In this document: piece by piece, positions 1 through 8,500 of the stretch
Layout: each line of letters starts with the position of its first letter
Numbering within the stretch: the first letter of the stretch is position 1
Assembly: GCA_937906995.1 (NCBI GenBank)
Contig: CALESB010000034.1
Span: 1-28,885, forward strand
Direction: 5' to 3'
Length of the DNA: 28,885 nucleotides
Origin: an uncultured Sutterella sp.
Lineage (GTDB): Bacteria > Pseudomonadota > Gammaproteobacteria > Burkholderiales > Burkholderiaceae_F
The notes under the pieces: generated by a model
The model's database searches: none
What the model was told of the DNA's origin: nothing
The model's input: only the letters and a program-made list of their open reading frames with translations
Position numbers and translations under genes: made by a program

Positions 1-121
1 CGTTGATTTTGATAATGCCACGCAATTCGCCTTTGCGAAGGTTGCCAACGTATTCTGGTCCGTTTTCACCGTGCGCATTTGCAGGAGGTGTAAACGTATT
101 GACCAATATCGTTTTTGACAT
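1..121 (-). CDS. N-terminus of an unidentified protein (partial, runs off the left edge)
   Basis: An ATG at 121 on the minus strand opens a frame that stays open to the window edge (40 codons). A good Shine-Dalgarno run (GGGAGAG, 131-137 read on minus) sits nine bases before the ATG, which is the main reason to believe it. The visible start reads MSKTILVNTFTPPANAHGEN and continues with a Gly/Arg/Lys-rich stretch ending in Ile-Ile-Lys-Ile-Asn. It has no signal peptide or membrane segment. I do not recognise the family from 40 residues and give no function. It is transcribed away from the gene ending at 453, so it must have its own promoter in the AT-rich spacer to its right. Confidence 0.65.
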   Translation of the reverse strand, partial: MSKTILVNTFTPPANAHGENGPEYVGNLRKGELRGIIKIN

Positions 122-385
122 AATTTAGATCTCTCCCATGATTCAAAATTAATGCTGAGGAAAGTTTGAACTGTACGTACAACACTCTGAATAAAAATTG
201 TTACATTTTCATTCGTCGCTGTAACTTTAAAGAGTAATTCAAACCATTAGTTTAAATTAGAGACTTTTTCGTACACCACCAAAGTGGTATATCTCTAAAT
301 CTTTTGTATATATGAAATTAATATTTCAATAAAATCAAGATCTTAAAAATCGACAACAAGATCACTAGTTAAGCACAATTCTGTA
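122..385 (-). promoter_or_regulatory. AT-rich leader/promoter spacer of the left-edge gene
   Basis: This non-coding, very AT-rich stretch separates the left-edge minus-strand gene from the terminator of the next gene. It holds the ribosome binding site of the left-edge gene (131-137), a perfect 10-base palindrome TGTACGTACA (172-181) and a short dyad ACCAC-N4-GTGGT (275-288). Either could be an operator, but nothing in the sequence identifies the regulator. I could not place a convincing -35/-10 pair. No open frame with a ribosome binding site was seen. Confidence 0.35.
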
Positions 386-428
386 GAACAAAAAAGCGTT
401 CTTAGTTTGGTTAGAACTAAGAACGCTT
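386..428 (-). terminator. Intrinsic terminator of the DUF3106-like gene
   Basis: Perfect 14-bp inverted repeat: AAGCGTTCTTAGTT (394-407) and AACTAAGAACGCTT (415-428) around a 7-base loop. Read on the minus strand the stem is followed by a T run (complement of the A run at 390-395). It lies 25 bases past the stop codon of the minus-strand gene at 453. Confidence 0.85.
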
Positions 429-452
429 CACTTGGATTGATGTTAATAAATT

Positions 453-974
453 TTAAGGAGGAGGCAGGGGACGCCCCTTTTCGTTATTGATACGGAAACG
501 ATGAATTTCCACATGCATTTCACGAATTTGTTTGCGCATCATATTTCGCTCTTCAGGTGAAAGATGATGGTGGCGAGTATCGTTACAAACGCTTGCACCC
601 AACACTGGTTGGTCGTCATGAGACACTCGAGGAGAAACATAGCGGTCTTTTAAAGCCTCACGCTGACGCAAGGTAAACTCTTTCCGCATCGCTACTCGCT
701 CATGATCGGTCATCGATAGCCAATAGTGCCTTTGCATGGTCCTTGTTAAATAAGGCCACAATTCAGCACGCTCTTTCGGTGACATATCAGTCCAAGTCTT
801 AGGACTGTCAGGCGTTGTTGGCAATTGGAAAAGCAACTCATTGTTACTTTTAGGCAAGACAACCTGTTGCCCGTCTGTTGTAACTGCAACATATCGTGCC
901 TCTGCTTCAACTGCCAGACTCATCGCGGCCAAGCACGCCAAAAGCACTGGTTTGGTCACTGAGATTTTTTTCAT
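453..974 (-). CDS. Periplasmic DUF3106-like protein
   Basis: This is a 173-residue exported protein. I chose the ATG at 974, not the upstream start at 1037, because it begins directly with a signal peptide: MKKISVTK, then a hydrophobic stretch to about residue 20 and an Ala-rich cleavage zone near 22-24. The mature part has repeated short helical blocks of the type 'W..MSPKERAELWPYL' and 'YWLSMTDHERVAMRKEF', which resemble the betaproteobacterial DUF3106 family, and a C-terminal 'LSPEERNMMRKQIREMH' block often seen in small periplasmic proteins of this order. The molecular role is unknown. It is divergent from ompR, with about 190 bases between start codons, so control by OmpR is plausible but unproven. 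It has its own terminator and appears monocistronic. The family assignment is by motif look only. Confidence 0.7.
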   Translation of the reverse strand: MKKISVTKPVLLACLAAMSLAVEAEARYVAVTTDGQQVVLPKSNNELLFQLPTTPDSPKTWTDMSPKERAELWPYLTRTMQRHYWLSMTDHERVAMRKEFTLRQREALKDRYVSPRVSHDDQPVLGASVCNDTRHHHLSPEERNMMRKQIREMHVEIHRFRINNEKGRPLPPP

Positions 975-1121
975 AAAAGCCTTGCTCGTAAAAGCGTTGA
1001 ATTTTCTTAACCCAATACTACGAGACAAAGTAACCAAAATGTATGAATTTTTTCTCTAATTTGTAACAGAGTTTTGGGTAGCTCTTTACACATTGTTCAA
1101 ATTATGAAAATATAAATGTAA

Positions 1122-1140
1122 CAAAGACAAGTCGTCTTTG
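1122..1140 (+). promoter_or_regulatory. Small hairpin in the ompR 5' leader
   Basis: CAAAGAC (1122-1128) and GTCTTTG (1134-1140) form a perfect 7-bp stem with a 5-base loop, 24 bases before the ompR start and just before its ribosome binding site (AGAGGTGA, 1152-1159). A TATAAA at 1111-1116 with TTTACA at 1085-1090 is a possible promoter, but the 20-base spacer is long. The hairpin could be an RNA leader structure or an operator; the sequence does not say which. Confidence 0.35.
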
Positions 1141-1164
1141 AGACTATTTTCAGAGGTGAAAAAT

Positions 1165-1890
1165 ATGAATGAACGAACCCCTAAACTCCTCGTTGTGGAT
1201 GACGATCCCCGCTTGCGCGACCTCCTGCGCCGATATCTTGGGGAAAATGGATTCCAAGTCTACGTTGCCGACAATGGCGTAACCATGAATCGTTTATGGT
1301 TACGCGAACGTTTTGATGCCCTCATCCTCGACTTGATGATGCCAGGCGAAGACGGTTTGCAAATTTTACGTCGCTTGCGTGAACAAAAGGATACAACACC
1401 CATCATCATGCTAACTGCTCGTGGTGAAGACGTCGACCGTATTGTTGGTCTTGAAATGGGTGCAGATGACTACATTCCCAAGCCCTTTAACCCTCGTGAA
1501 TTATTAGCTCGTATTCATGCAGTATTGCGTCGTCGTCCTGTTGCCGATGCTCCGGGAGCTCCGTCGATGGAAGATGAAGTGGTTAAGTTCGGTGAGTTTG
1601 AACTCGATTTAGGCACTCGAGTTTTGCGTAAGAATGGCGAGCCTATGCCTTTAACTACTGGTGAATTTGCGGTTTTAAAGGCTTTTGCCCGTCACCCGAA
1701 ACAACCACTTAGCCGCGATAAGTTGATGGAAATTGCTCGCGGCCGTGAGTACGAAGCATTTGACCGTTCCTTGGACGTTCAAGTGTCTCGCCTTCGTAAG
1801 ATGATTGAGCCAGATCCTTCTAAGCCACGCTTCTTACAAACGGTTTGGGGTGTTGGTTACGTCTTCATCCCTGACGGTCAAAATAACTAA
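1165..1890 (+). CDS. ompR: Response regulator OmpR
   Basis: This cytoplasmic DNA-binding response regulator has 241 residues, close to the 239 of E. coli OmpR. The ATG at 1165 is preferred over 1138 because it has a good ribosome binding site (AGAGGTGA) and gives the family's usual N-terminus. The receiver domain (about 1-120) shows the acidic pocket D12-D13-D14, phosphoacceptor D56 in 'ILDLMMPGEDG', T84 and K106 in 'YIPKPFNPRELLARI'. The C-terminal winged helix (about 140-240) has the transcription-activation loop and recognition helix 'SLDVQVSRLRKMIEPDP'. In known systems OmpR with EnvZ controls outer membrane permeability, typically porin genes, in response to osmolarity or pH. The kinase gene follows after 14 bases, so the two are surely one operon. 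Target genes in this organism are not visible. Confidence 0.96.
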   Translation: MNERTPKLLVVDDDPRLRDLLRRYLGENGFQVYVADNGVTMNRLWLRERFDALILDLMMPGEDGLQILRRLREQKDTTPIIMLTARGEDVDRIVGLEMGADDYIPKPFNPRELLARIHAVLRRRPVADAPGAPSMEDEVVKFGEFELDLGTRVLRKNGEPMPLTTGEFAVLKAFARHPKQPLSRDKLMEIARGREYEAFDRSLDVQVSRLRKMIEPDPSKPRFLQTVWGVGYVFIPDGQNN

Positions 1891-1904
1891 TTTGAATTAT
1901 AAAT

Positions 1905-3326
1905 ATGGCTTTGAAAACAACTAGCAGTAGCATTTATTGGCGTACTTTCACGCTTTTGATGTTGCTCCTATTAGCAACATCACTCGTTTGGTTTCAAAGC
2001 TTTCGTGTTCTGTCCGAGGTCCCGTTTAGTCGCGGGATCTCGCAGCAAATTGTCTCCACAGCTAATCTCACTCGCTACGCATTAGTCTCGGCCGATACAA
2101 ACTATCGCCCTGACTTGTTGCATATTCTTGCTTTTAGAGAAGGTGTTCGCATCATTCCTAAAGAAAGTACTGATGATTGGACTCCTTTGGTCGCTCAAGG
2201 AAATATCGCAGCACTGGTAGAAGCGCAAACGAGAGAAGCTTTAGGTCAAGATACAATCGTTGCTGGCAATGTCAATGGCGAACAAGGCCTTTGGGTCTCG
2301 TTGAATATTGAAGGCGATGATTACTGGTTGCTCATTCGAGATGATCTTTTAGATCCTCCTTTCGGCACAGCTTGGCTCTGGTGGGCATTTTTAGCCTTTT
2401 TCTTTGGTACGGTTGGTGCCTCCATTTTGACGCAACGTACTGTTGCTCCTTTGCGACTGCTAAGTAATGCTGCGAAAAAATTAGGCCGAGGACAAGTCCC
2501 TGATCCGCTACCGGAAGACTTTAAATCTGCGGAAATTAATTCCGTCAACGAAAGCTTTAACCATATGGTTCAAGAACTGCAGCGTATGGGTAAGGACCGT
2601 GAGTTACTCTTAGCAGGTGTCTCACACGACCTTAGAACCCCTCTAACACGCTTAAGACTTGAAGTTGAGCTAGCCGGCCTTCCAGGATCTACCCAGGATG
2701 CCATGGTCAGCGATCTTGAGCAGATGGAAAATATCGTTAAGCAGTTCATGGCTTATGCCCAACAATCTAATCAACCTCTTGAACGAGTTGATTTGGGTAA
2801 TGCAGCCAATGACACCCTCTACAACACTCGTATGCAGGGAAAAAATGACGTTCGTATTGAAACAAGTATTATGAGCAACGTCTTTGTAATGGCTCATCCT
2901 ACTGAACTCAGTCGAGCGATTCAAAACCTAATCGTTAACGCAGATCGATATGGGCGTTGTGAAGAAGACGGCGTACTTGACTTAAATATTCAAGTCTTCC
3001 CCCAAGGCTCTGATGCTGTTTTACGTGTTTCAGACAAGGGTAAAGGTGTCCCTGCCGAGGAAATGGACCGAGTAGTCCGCCCGTTTGAACGAGGTGATAC
3101 CTCTCGAGGTGGGGCTAAAGGCGCTGGGCTTGGATTGGCAATTGTTAATCGTGTGGTCAAGCGTGCAGGTGGCAAGATCCATCTGTATACAAACCATCCT
3201 CACGGTTTGATCGTTGAGCTTGTCATGCCACTTGCTAATACAAGAACTGAAAAGCCCGTTTTGGGTGAGCAAATCGGGCCTGTCGATACGGTTCTCAAAG
3301 CTCAAGAACCCAAAGATCTGTTCTAA
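1905..3326 (+). CDS. envZ: Sensor histidine kinase EnvZ
   Basis: Inner-membrane sensor kinase of 473 residues (E. coli EnvZ 450), partner of the upstream OmpR. Membrane segments lie at about 11-33 and 153-177, flanking a periplasmic region of about 120 residues. A HAMP linker (about 178-230) leads to the dimerisation box 'AGVSHDLRTPLTRLRLE' with phosphorylatable H241, nearly identical to the EnvZ box. The catalytic domain has an N box 'NLIVNADRYG', a G1 box 'DKGKGVP' and a G2 box 'GAKGAGLGLAIVNRVV'. The protein continues about 30 residues beyond the usual kinase end. The ribosome binding site is weak, which suggests translational dependence on ompR. The gene runs to within four bases of convergent ispF, and its transcript would end at the hairpin inside ispF. 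Confidence 0.95.
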   Translation: MALKTTSSSIYWRTFTLLMLLLLATSLVWFQSFRVLSEVPFSRGISQQIVSTANLTRYALVSADTNYRPDLLHILAFREGVRIIPKESTDDWTPLVAQGNIAALVEAQTREALGQDTIVAGNVNGEQGLWVSLNIEGDDYWLLIRDDLLDPPFGTAWLWWAFLAFFFGTVGASILTQRTVAPLRLLSNAAKKLGRGQVPDPLPEDFKSAEINSVNESFNHMVQELQRMGKDRELLLAGVSHDLRTPLTRLRLEVELAGLPGSTQDAMVSDLEQMENIVKQFMAYAQQSNQPLERVDLGNAANDTLYNTRMQGKNDVRIETSIMSNVFVMAHPTELSRAIQNLIVNADRYGRCEEDGVLDLNIQVFPQGSDAVLRVSDKGKGVPAEEMDRVVRPFERGDTSRGGAKGAGLGLAIVNRVVKRAGGKIHLYTNHPHGLIVELVMPLANTRTEKPVLGEQIGPVDTVLKAQEPKDLF

Positions 3327-3330
3327 TACT

Positions 3331-3813
3331 TTAATAACCGGTCAAAAGGGCGATCGCATGAACTTCGATCGCCTCTTTTTGACCTACAGCATCACATCCC
3401 TCTTTTGTCTTTGCTTTCACATTCACTCGATGAAGATCTACTCCAAGGGCCTTAGCAACTGACTCGCGAATCTCATCCATATGGGGAGCAAGTTTGGGCG
3501 CTTGAGCAATTACGGTGGCATCAACATTAGCAACAACCCAACCTGCCTTTGCTACCTTTTCCACCGCATGACGTAAAAGTAATCGACTATCAACATCTTT
3601 GTAATTTGGATCGGTGTCTGGGAAATGTCGTCCAATATCACCTAAGCCAGCAGCGCCTAATAATGCATCAGTAATCGCGTGCAACAATGCGTCTGCATCA
3701 GAGTGACCCAAAAGTCCCTTTTCATAAGGAATATGCATGCCACCCAAAATAAGGGGACGGCCTTCCACTAATCGATGAATATCATAACCTTGTCCAATTC
3801 GGAAACTGCTCAC
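3331..3813 (-). CDS. ispF: 2-C-methyl-D-erythritol 2,4-cyclodiphosphate synthase IspF
   Basis: Cytoplasmic MEP-pathway enzyme, 160 residues, normal length. It cyclises 4-diphosphocytidyl-2-C-methyl-D-erythritol 2-phosphate to the cyclodiphosphate on the way to isoprenoids. The divalent metal ligands are visible as D11 and H13 in 'GQGYDIHRL' and H45 in 'HSDADALLHAITDALLGA'. The C-terminal region 'VNVKAKTKEG' matches the family. The start is a GTG at 3813 that overlaps the ispD stop by four bases (GTGA), so the genes are translationally coupled. The last 15 or so codons lie in a terminator hairpin shared with envZ. Confidence 0.95.
   Translation of the reverse strand: MSSFRIGQGYDIHRLVEGRPLILGGMHIPYEKGLLGHSDADALLHAITDALLGAAGLGDIGRHFPDTDPNYKDVDSRLLLRHAVEKVAKAGWVVANVDATVIAQAPKLAPHMDEIRESVAKALGVDLHRVNVKAKTKEGCDAVGQKEAIEVHAIALLTGY
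3340..3384. terminator. Hairpin terminator shared by envZ and ispF, inside the ispF coding end
   Basis: Core stem GGCGATCG (3349-3356) pairs with CGATCGCC (3366-3373) around a 9-base loop. Outer arms GGTCAAAA (3340-3347) and TTTTGACC (3377-3384) extend it across a small internal loop. On plus, the core stem is followed by TCTTTTT, a good intrinsic terminator for envZ. On minus it is followed by TTTT, giving a weaker terminator for ispF. The whole element encodes ispF C-terminal residues. Confidence 0.75.
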
Positions 3814-4499
3814 AATTGCTCTCCTAAATCCGAAATTAACTTTTTAACCAGTGCTACATCTTCAGGATGCGTCACCTTCATATTATTTGCACTCCCCTCA
3901 ACCACTTTTATTCGAGCTGACACAGCCTCCATAGCGGAGGCCTCATCCGTAAAGCTCGCAGGATCTTTTTGTAAAGCTTGAATTAAAGGACCCGCCCGAA
4001 AAACTTGTGGTGTTTGAGCTCGCCAACAACGACGACGATCAAGAGTTCTCTCAATGATACCCTCTTCATTTACCCACTTAACAGTATCAGTCATGGGTTG
4101 CGCTAATAATGCACCATCAACATCAGAACTTTCAATCACCTGAAGTAAGTGCATCAAATTATCTTTTGTCACACACGGACGAGCAGCATCATGTACAAAA
4201 ACCCATGTATCCACAGGTAAATTAAAAGCTTGTAAACCATTTAGTACACTTTCTCCGCGAGTTTCTCCACCGCAACGAAAGACCTTAATTCCTACAGGTA
4301 ATTCCTGTTGATCAATATAGGGATCTGTAGCAGCAACAACCACAGCAATCTCACTAAAAAGTCCCATGGCATATAGTCGATTTAGAGTTACCTCTAAAAG
4401 TGTTTTTTCTTGTGAGACAGGCATATATTGCTTTGGATAGCCAATCTTCATTCTTGCTCCAACACCTGCTGCTGGAATTAACAGTGCATACTTTGTCAT
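3810..4499 (-). CDS. ispD: 2-C-methyl-D-erythritol 4-phosphate cytidylyltransferase IspD
   Basis: Cytoplasmic MEP-pathway enzyme, 229 residues (E. coli 236). It transfers CMP from CTP to 2-C-methyl-D-erythritol 4-phosphate. The N-terminal nucleotide-binding signature 'LIPAAGVGARMKIGYPKQY' carries R16 and K23, equivalent to the catalytic R20 and K27 of E. coli. 'VHDAARPCV' and the later 'VTHPEDVALV' are also typical. The start ATG at 4499 lies three bases after the stop of the upstream transporter gene, and the end overlaps ispF by four bases, so the three genes form one transcription unit. The ispD-ispF pair next to mfd is a familiar betaproteobacterial arrangement. Confidence 0.95.
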   Translation of the reverse strand: MTKYALLIPAAGVGARMKIGYPKQYMPVSQEKTLLEVTLNRLYAMGLFSEIAVVVAATDPYIDQQELPVGIKVFRCGGETRGESVLNGLQAFNLPVDTWVFVHDAARPCVTKDNLMHLLQVIESSDVDGALLAQPMTDTVKWVNEEGIIERTLDRRRCWRAQTPQVFRAGPLIQALQKDPASFTDEASAMEAVSARIKVVEGSANNMKVTHPEDVALVKKLISDLGEQL

Positions 4500-4502
4500 G
4501 AT

Positions 4503-5402
4503 CTAACGTCGTCCCAAAACAAAAATTGTGGCTAATACACAGGCAAAACCCAAATAGTCCATTGCTACGAATTGAGTATCAAACCAAAAGATAGAAAACA
4601 TTGCTGCCGAAATTGGTTCAACACAAGCAATCATGCTTGCTTTAATTCCTCCCAAATCGGCCACCCCTTGCATATAAAGTAAAAAAGCAATAATTGTCCC
4701 GAATAAAACAATGGAGGCTAAAGCCCAATACCCTGAACTATCTAATGAATAACTCAACTCTGTATAGTTAACCGCCACACCTGTTGCTGCACCTCCTATT
4801 AGCATACCCAAAGCCATCATGGCAACCATTGGGTAGCCCGGTAGACACTGCCCTGGCAAAATTGTATATACGGCAACAGCTAAAGCACCTGCAACACCCC
4901 ACTTTAACCCATCAGATGAAATAACAAGATGAGAAATATCACCATGAGTTGCAATGAAAAACATCCCAACCAAGGCCAGTATCATTGCTAACAATTCTCG
5001 TCTGTTTGGCCAACGTCGCTGAGTGGCGCAAATGTAGGTAAGAATAAAAACAGGATTAATATACACAAGCATCGTGGCTGTACCACTATTTGTATACTCC
5101 ACTGCTGTTAAATAGCCCAATTGACTAAACATCAGACCAAATATGGCATAGGCTAGTACCCAAAACCACTGTATAGAGGGCTTTAAAAGAGGTAACATAC
5201 TGCGCCAATATTTTGGCCAAAAGCAAACCGCTAAAATCACCCCAGCGCATAGCATGCGAGTCACAGTTAGCCACTGAGGAGAAACTGACTGGTAAGTAAA
5301 GAGGTATTGACCGCAAGCCCCTGAAAAGCCCCAACCAATCCCCCCTATCAATGTACAGAAAAAACCACGCCAAAGTCTGGCGTTATCTGACAGTGTTGCC
5401 AT
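4503..5402 (-). CDS. DMT superfamily (EamA-type) transporter
   Basis: Inner-membrane carrier of 299 residues with about ten hydrophobic segments in two EamA-like halves; 'GTATMLVYINPVFILTYI' in the first half and 'IKASMIACVEPISAAMFSIFWF' in the second are the classic repeated motifs. Such proteins export or import amino acids, metabolites or drugs; the substrate cannot be read from sequence. I placed the start at the ATG at 5402; an in-frame GTG at 5432 would add ten residues, and neither has a strong ribosome binding site. It is the first gene of the ispD-ispF unit and diverges from mfd. The functional link to isoprenoid synthesis is probably only positional. Confidence 0.88.
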   Translation of the reverse strand: MATLSDNARLWRGFFCTLIGGIGWGFSGACGQYLFTYQSVSPQWLTVTRMLCAGVILAVCFWPKYWRSMLPLLKPSIQWFWVLAYAIFGLMFSQLGYLTAVEYTNSGTATMLVYINPVFILTYICATQRRWPNRRELLAMILALVGMFFIATHGDISHLVISSDGLKWGVAGALAVAVYTILPGQCLPGYPMVAMMALGMLIGGAATGVAVNYTELSYSLDSSGYWALASIVLFGTIIAFLLYMQGVADLGGIKASMIACVEPISAAMFSIFWFDTQFVAMDYLGFACVLATIFVLGRR

Positions 5403-5450
5403 GATAAAAGACTTTATAAAATGAACCTTCACAGGTTCTTTAATGGGAGA

Positions 5451-5478
5451 TGACGTAACGGCACAATTTTGCCATAAT
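5451..5478 (+). promoter_or_regulatory. Candidate mfd promoter
   Basis: TGACGT (5451-5456) and CATAAT (5473-5478) are separated by 16 bases. The -10 box ends 28 bases before the chosen mfd start. The -35 is a modest match, so the call is tentative. Confidence 0.4.
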
Positions 5479-5506
5479 GGATAGATTAATTTTAGGCGCA
5501 GTAATT

Positions 5507-8500
5507 ATGTTTGACACCCTAGTTTCTCGTATTCGAAATGACATTTCTTCATTGAATGCCAAGGCAAAACGCACTATCAATGTTGGTGGTGCAGGTACTG
5601 ATGCATTATGGTTAGCACAAGCAGCACAGACTTGCCGCCAAAACAATAAAATCTTGGTTCTTATTGCAGATAATGCTGCAGAATGTTTGAGACTCAAAGA
5701 TGAAATTCAGTATTTTGCTCCATCCATCAAATGCGACTACTTCCCCGATTGGGAAACATTGCCATACGACAACCTTAGCCCTCACTCAGACCTTGTCAGT
5801 GAGCGGCTTCAAATTTTAAATAAACTTCAATCCTGGACGGCTAATCCTGATTGTCTCAATGTATTGCTTGTCGCTTGTACAACAGCAAGTCAAACGATTG
5901 CTCCTCCCTCCTATTTAGCTGGTCGAATTTTTTTCTTTAAAAAAGGCCAAGAAATTAATACCGATATTCTACGTCAGCAACTCGTTAGTGCTGGCTACCA
6001 ACACATGAGTCAAGTCGTCGCTCCTGGGGAATTTTCTATTCGTGGCAGTCTCATTGATATTTTCCCAATGGGGGCTCAATCACCTTTTCGTCTTGATCTT
6101 TTCGATACAGAAATTGACTCAATCCGCTCCTTTGATCCAGACACTCAACGGTCAATTGAGATTGTTGATGAAGTACGTGTGCTTCCAGGTCGCGAATACC
6201 CCGTCGATGCTGAGGCTTTGGTTGCTTTTCGAGCACGTTGGCGAGAAACATTCGCAGGCGATCCTACTAAAGCTGCTCTTTACAAAGATTTAAGTCAAGG
6301 TGTCATTGGTGCTGGCATCGAGTACTACTTGCCCCTATTTTTCGAACAAAGAGCAACTCTGTTTGATTATCTCAACAGTAATCAAACAGTCGTTGGCCTA
6401 CTAGGCGACAACAATGCTGCTCTAGAGCGCTTTTTTAACGAAACACTGCAGCGTTACAACTTCTTAAAAGCTGATGCACAGCGTCCAGTTTTACCCGTTA
6501 AAGACCTCTATTTGGACAACGAACATTTCTTCTTAGCTCTAAAGCCATTTGTTCGCTTTGAAGCCAAAGTTGATCTCTCAATTCAATTTAAGCCTAATGT
6601 CGTCGTTGACCGTAAAGCAGACATTCCGATTACAAACCTAGAACGCTTTTTAGTTGAGGAAAAGGTACGTAAGCATCGCACTCTTTTGATGGCTGCAAGC
6701 CTCGGACGGCGTGAAACGATGTCTCAACTTTTCAAGCGCTATGGTTTAAATGTACCTTACGTTGAAAACTTTGATGAGTTTCTCGCCTCTGATGAGCCCA
6801 TTGTGTTAGGTGTCGGCCCACTCTACCAAGGTTTTTTTCTTGAAGGCATTAATGTATTAACCGAAAACGAGCTTTATGCATCAACTCCACGTCATCAACA
6901 ACGCCGTCAAAACCATGTCACCAATGTTGACACATTAATTCGTGATTTAGCTGAATTAAAAATTGGGGATCCAGTAGTTCATTTGGTTCATGGCATTGGC
7001 CGATATGCAGGACTAGAAACTATCAATACCGGCTGTGGTATGGAAGAGTTTTTGCGACTGGATTACGCCAAAGATGCCAAACTTTTTGTTCCTGTAGCCC
7101 AGCTACAAATGATTTCTCGATACACTGGCTCTGATGCAGAACATGCACCTTTACACCAGCTAGGGAAAAACGACTGGGAAAAGACAAAGAAAAAGGCTGC
7201 CGAAAAAATTCGAGATACCGCCGCCGAGCTTTTAAACCTTTACGCAAAGCGTCAAAAGAGTCTTGGTCACGCCTTCGAATTTTCGAGAATTGATTACGAA
7301 TCTTTTGCTGAAAGCTTCCCCTTTGAAGAAACTCCGGATCAACTCCAAGCAATTGAGGCCGTATTGGATGACATGCGTAGCGACAAACCTATGGACAGAT
7401 TAGTTTGTGGGGACGTTGGTTTTGGTAAAACTGAAGTTGCTTTACGCGCAGCCTTTGCTGCAGTAATGGGTGGTAAGCAAGTCGCCATTCTTTGCCCAAC
7501 AACGCTTTTAGCTGAACAACATGCGCATACCTTTAAGGATCGCTTTGCCGCCTGGCCTGTAACCGTAGCAGAGCTCTCTCGCTTTAGAACAGCAAAGCAG
7601 ACAACACTAACACTTGAAGGTTTAGAGGCCGGGAAAATTGATATTGTTGTTGGCACACATAAGCTTTTGACTGATAAGGTGAAGTTTGCCCGTTTGGGCC
7701 TAATCATTATCGATGAGGAACACCGCTTTGGTGTTCGTCAAAAAGAAATGCTTAAAAAACTTCGTGCAGAAGTTGATGTGTTAACTTTAACAGCAACACC
7801 AATTCCTCGAACGTTAGCCATGAGTCTTGAAGGGATTCGCGAATTTTCTGTGATTGCTACAGCTCCAGAAAAACGCCTAACCATCAAAACCATTGTTCGA
7901 AAAGAAAGTAACGATGTTATCCGAGAAGCAATCATGCGTGAGCTCAATCGTGGTGGCCAAGTGTACTTCTTACACAATGATGTTTCGACTATTGAAAATA
8001 GAAGGGAACAACTAGCAAACATTGTCCCTGAAGCTCGCATTGTTGTCGGTCATGGTCAAATGAGTGAACGAGAGTTGGAAACGGTCATGCGTGATTTCTA
8101 TCAGCAGCGTTACAACGTCTTGCTTTGTACAACGATCATCGAAACTGGTATTGACGTTCCTACTGCCAATACAATCATTATGCATCGTGCAGATAAATTC
8201 GGTTTGGCTCAACTCCACCAATTGCGGGGTCGAGTGGGTAGAAGCCACCATCAAGCTTATGCCTACCTATTAACACCTGGCAAAGATGCCATTACAACCA
8301 GTGCACAGAAACGACTAGAGGCCATTCAAAACCTACAAGATTTAGGTAGTGGCTTTTATCTTTCCATGCATGACTTGGAAATTCGTGGGGCAGGTGAAGT
8401 ATTGGGTGAACATCAATCTGGTGAGATCGCTGCTGTTGGTTATGATCTTTACAACCAAATGCTCAAACGAGCAGTAAAGGCCATGCGACAAAATAAAGAT

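Noticed and set aside
841..1059. 72-codon plus-strand frame opposite the DUF3106-like gene
   Set aside because: It is antisense to the signal-peptide region of a well-supported gene, has no ribosome binding site and no recognisable sequence.
3214..3462. 82-codon plus-strand frame across the envZ/ispF junction
   Set aside because: It overlaps the end of envZ in another frame and the ispF coding end and terminator on the other strand; the residues look random.
5477..5506. Longer start for mfd
   Set aside because: It would begin on the likely -10 box and add ten residues not typical of Mfd. The ATG at 5507 gives the normal N-terminus.
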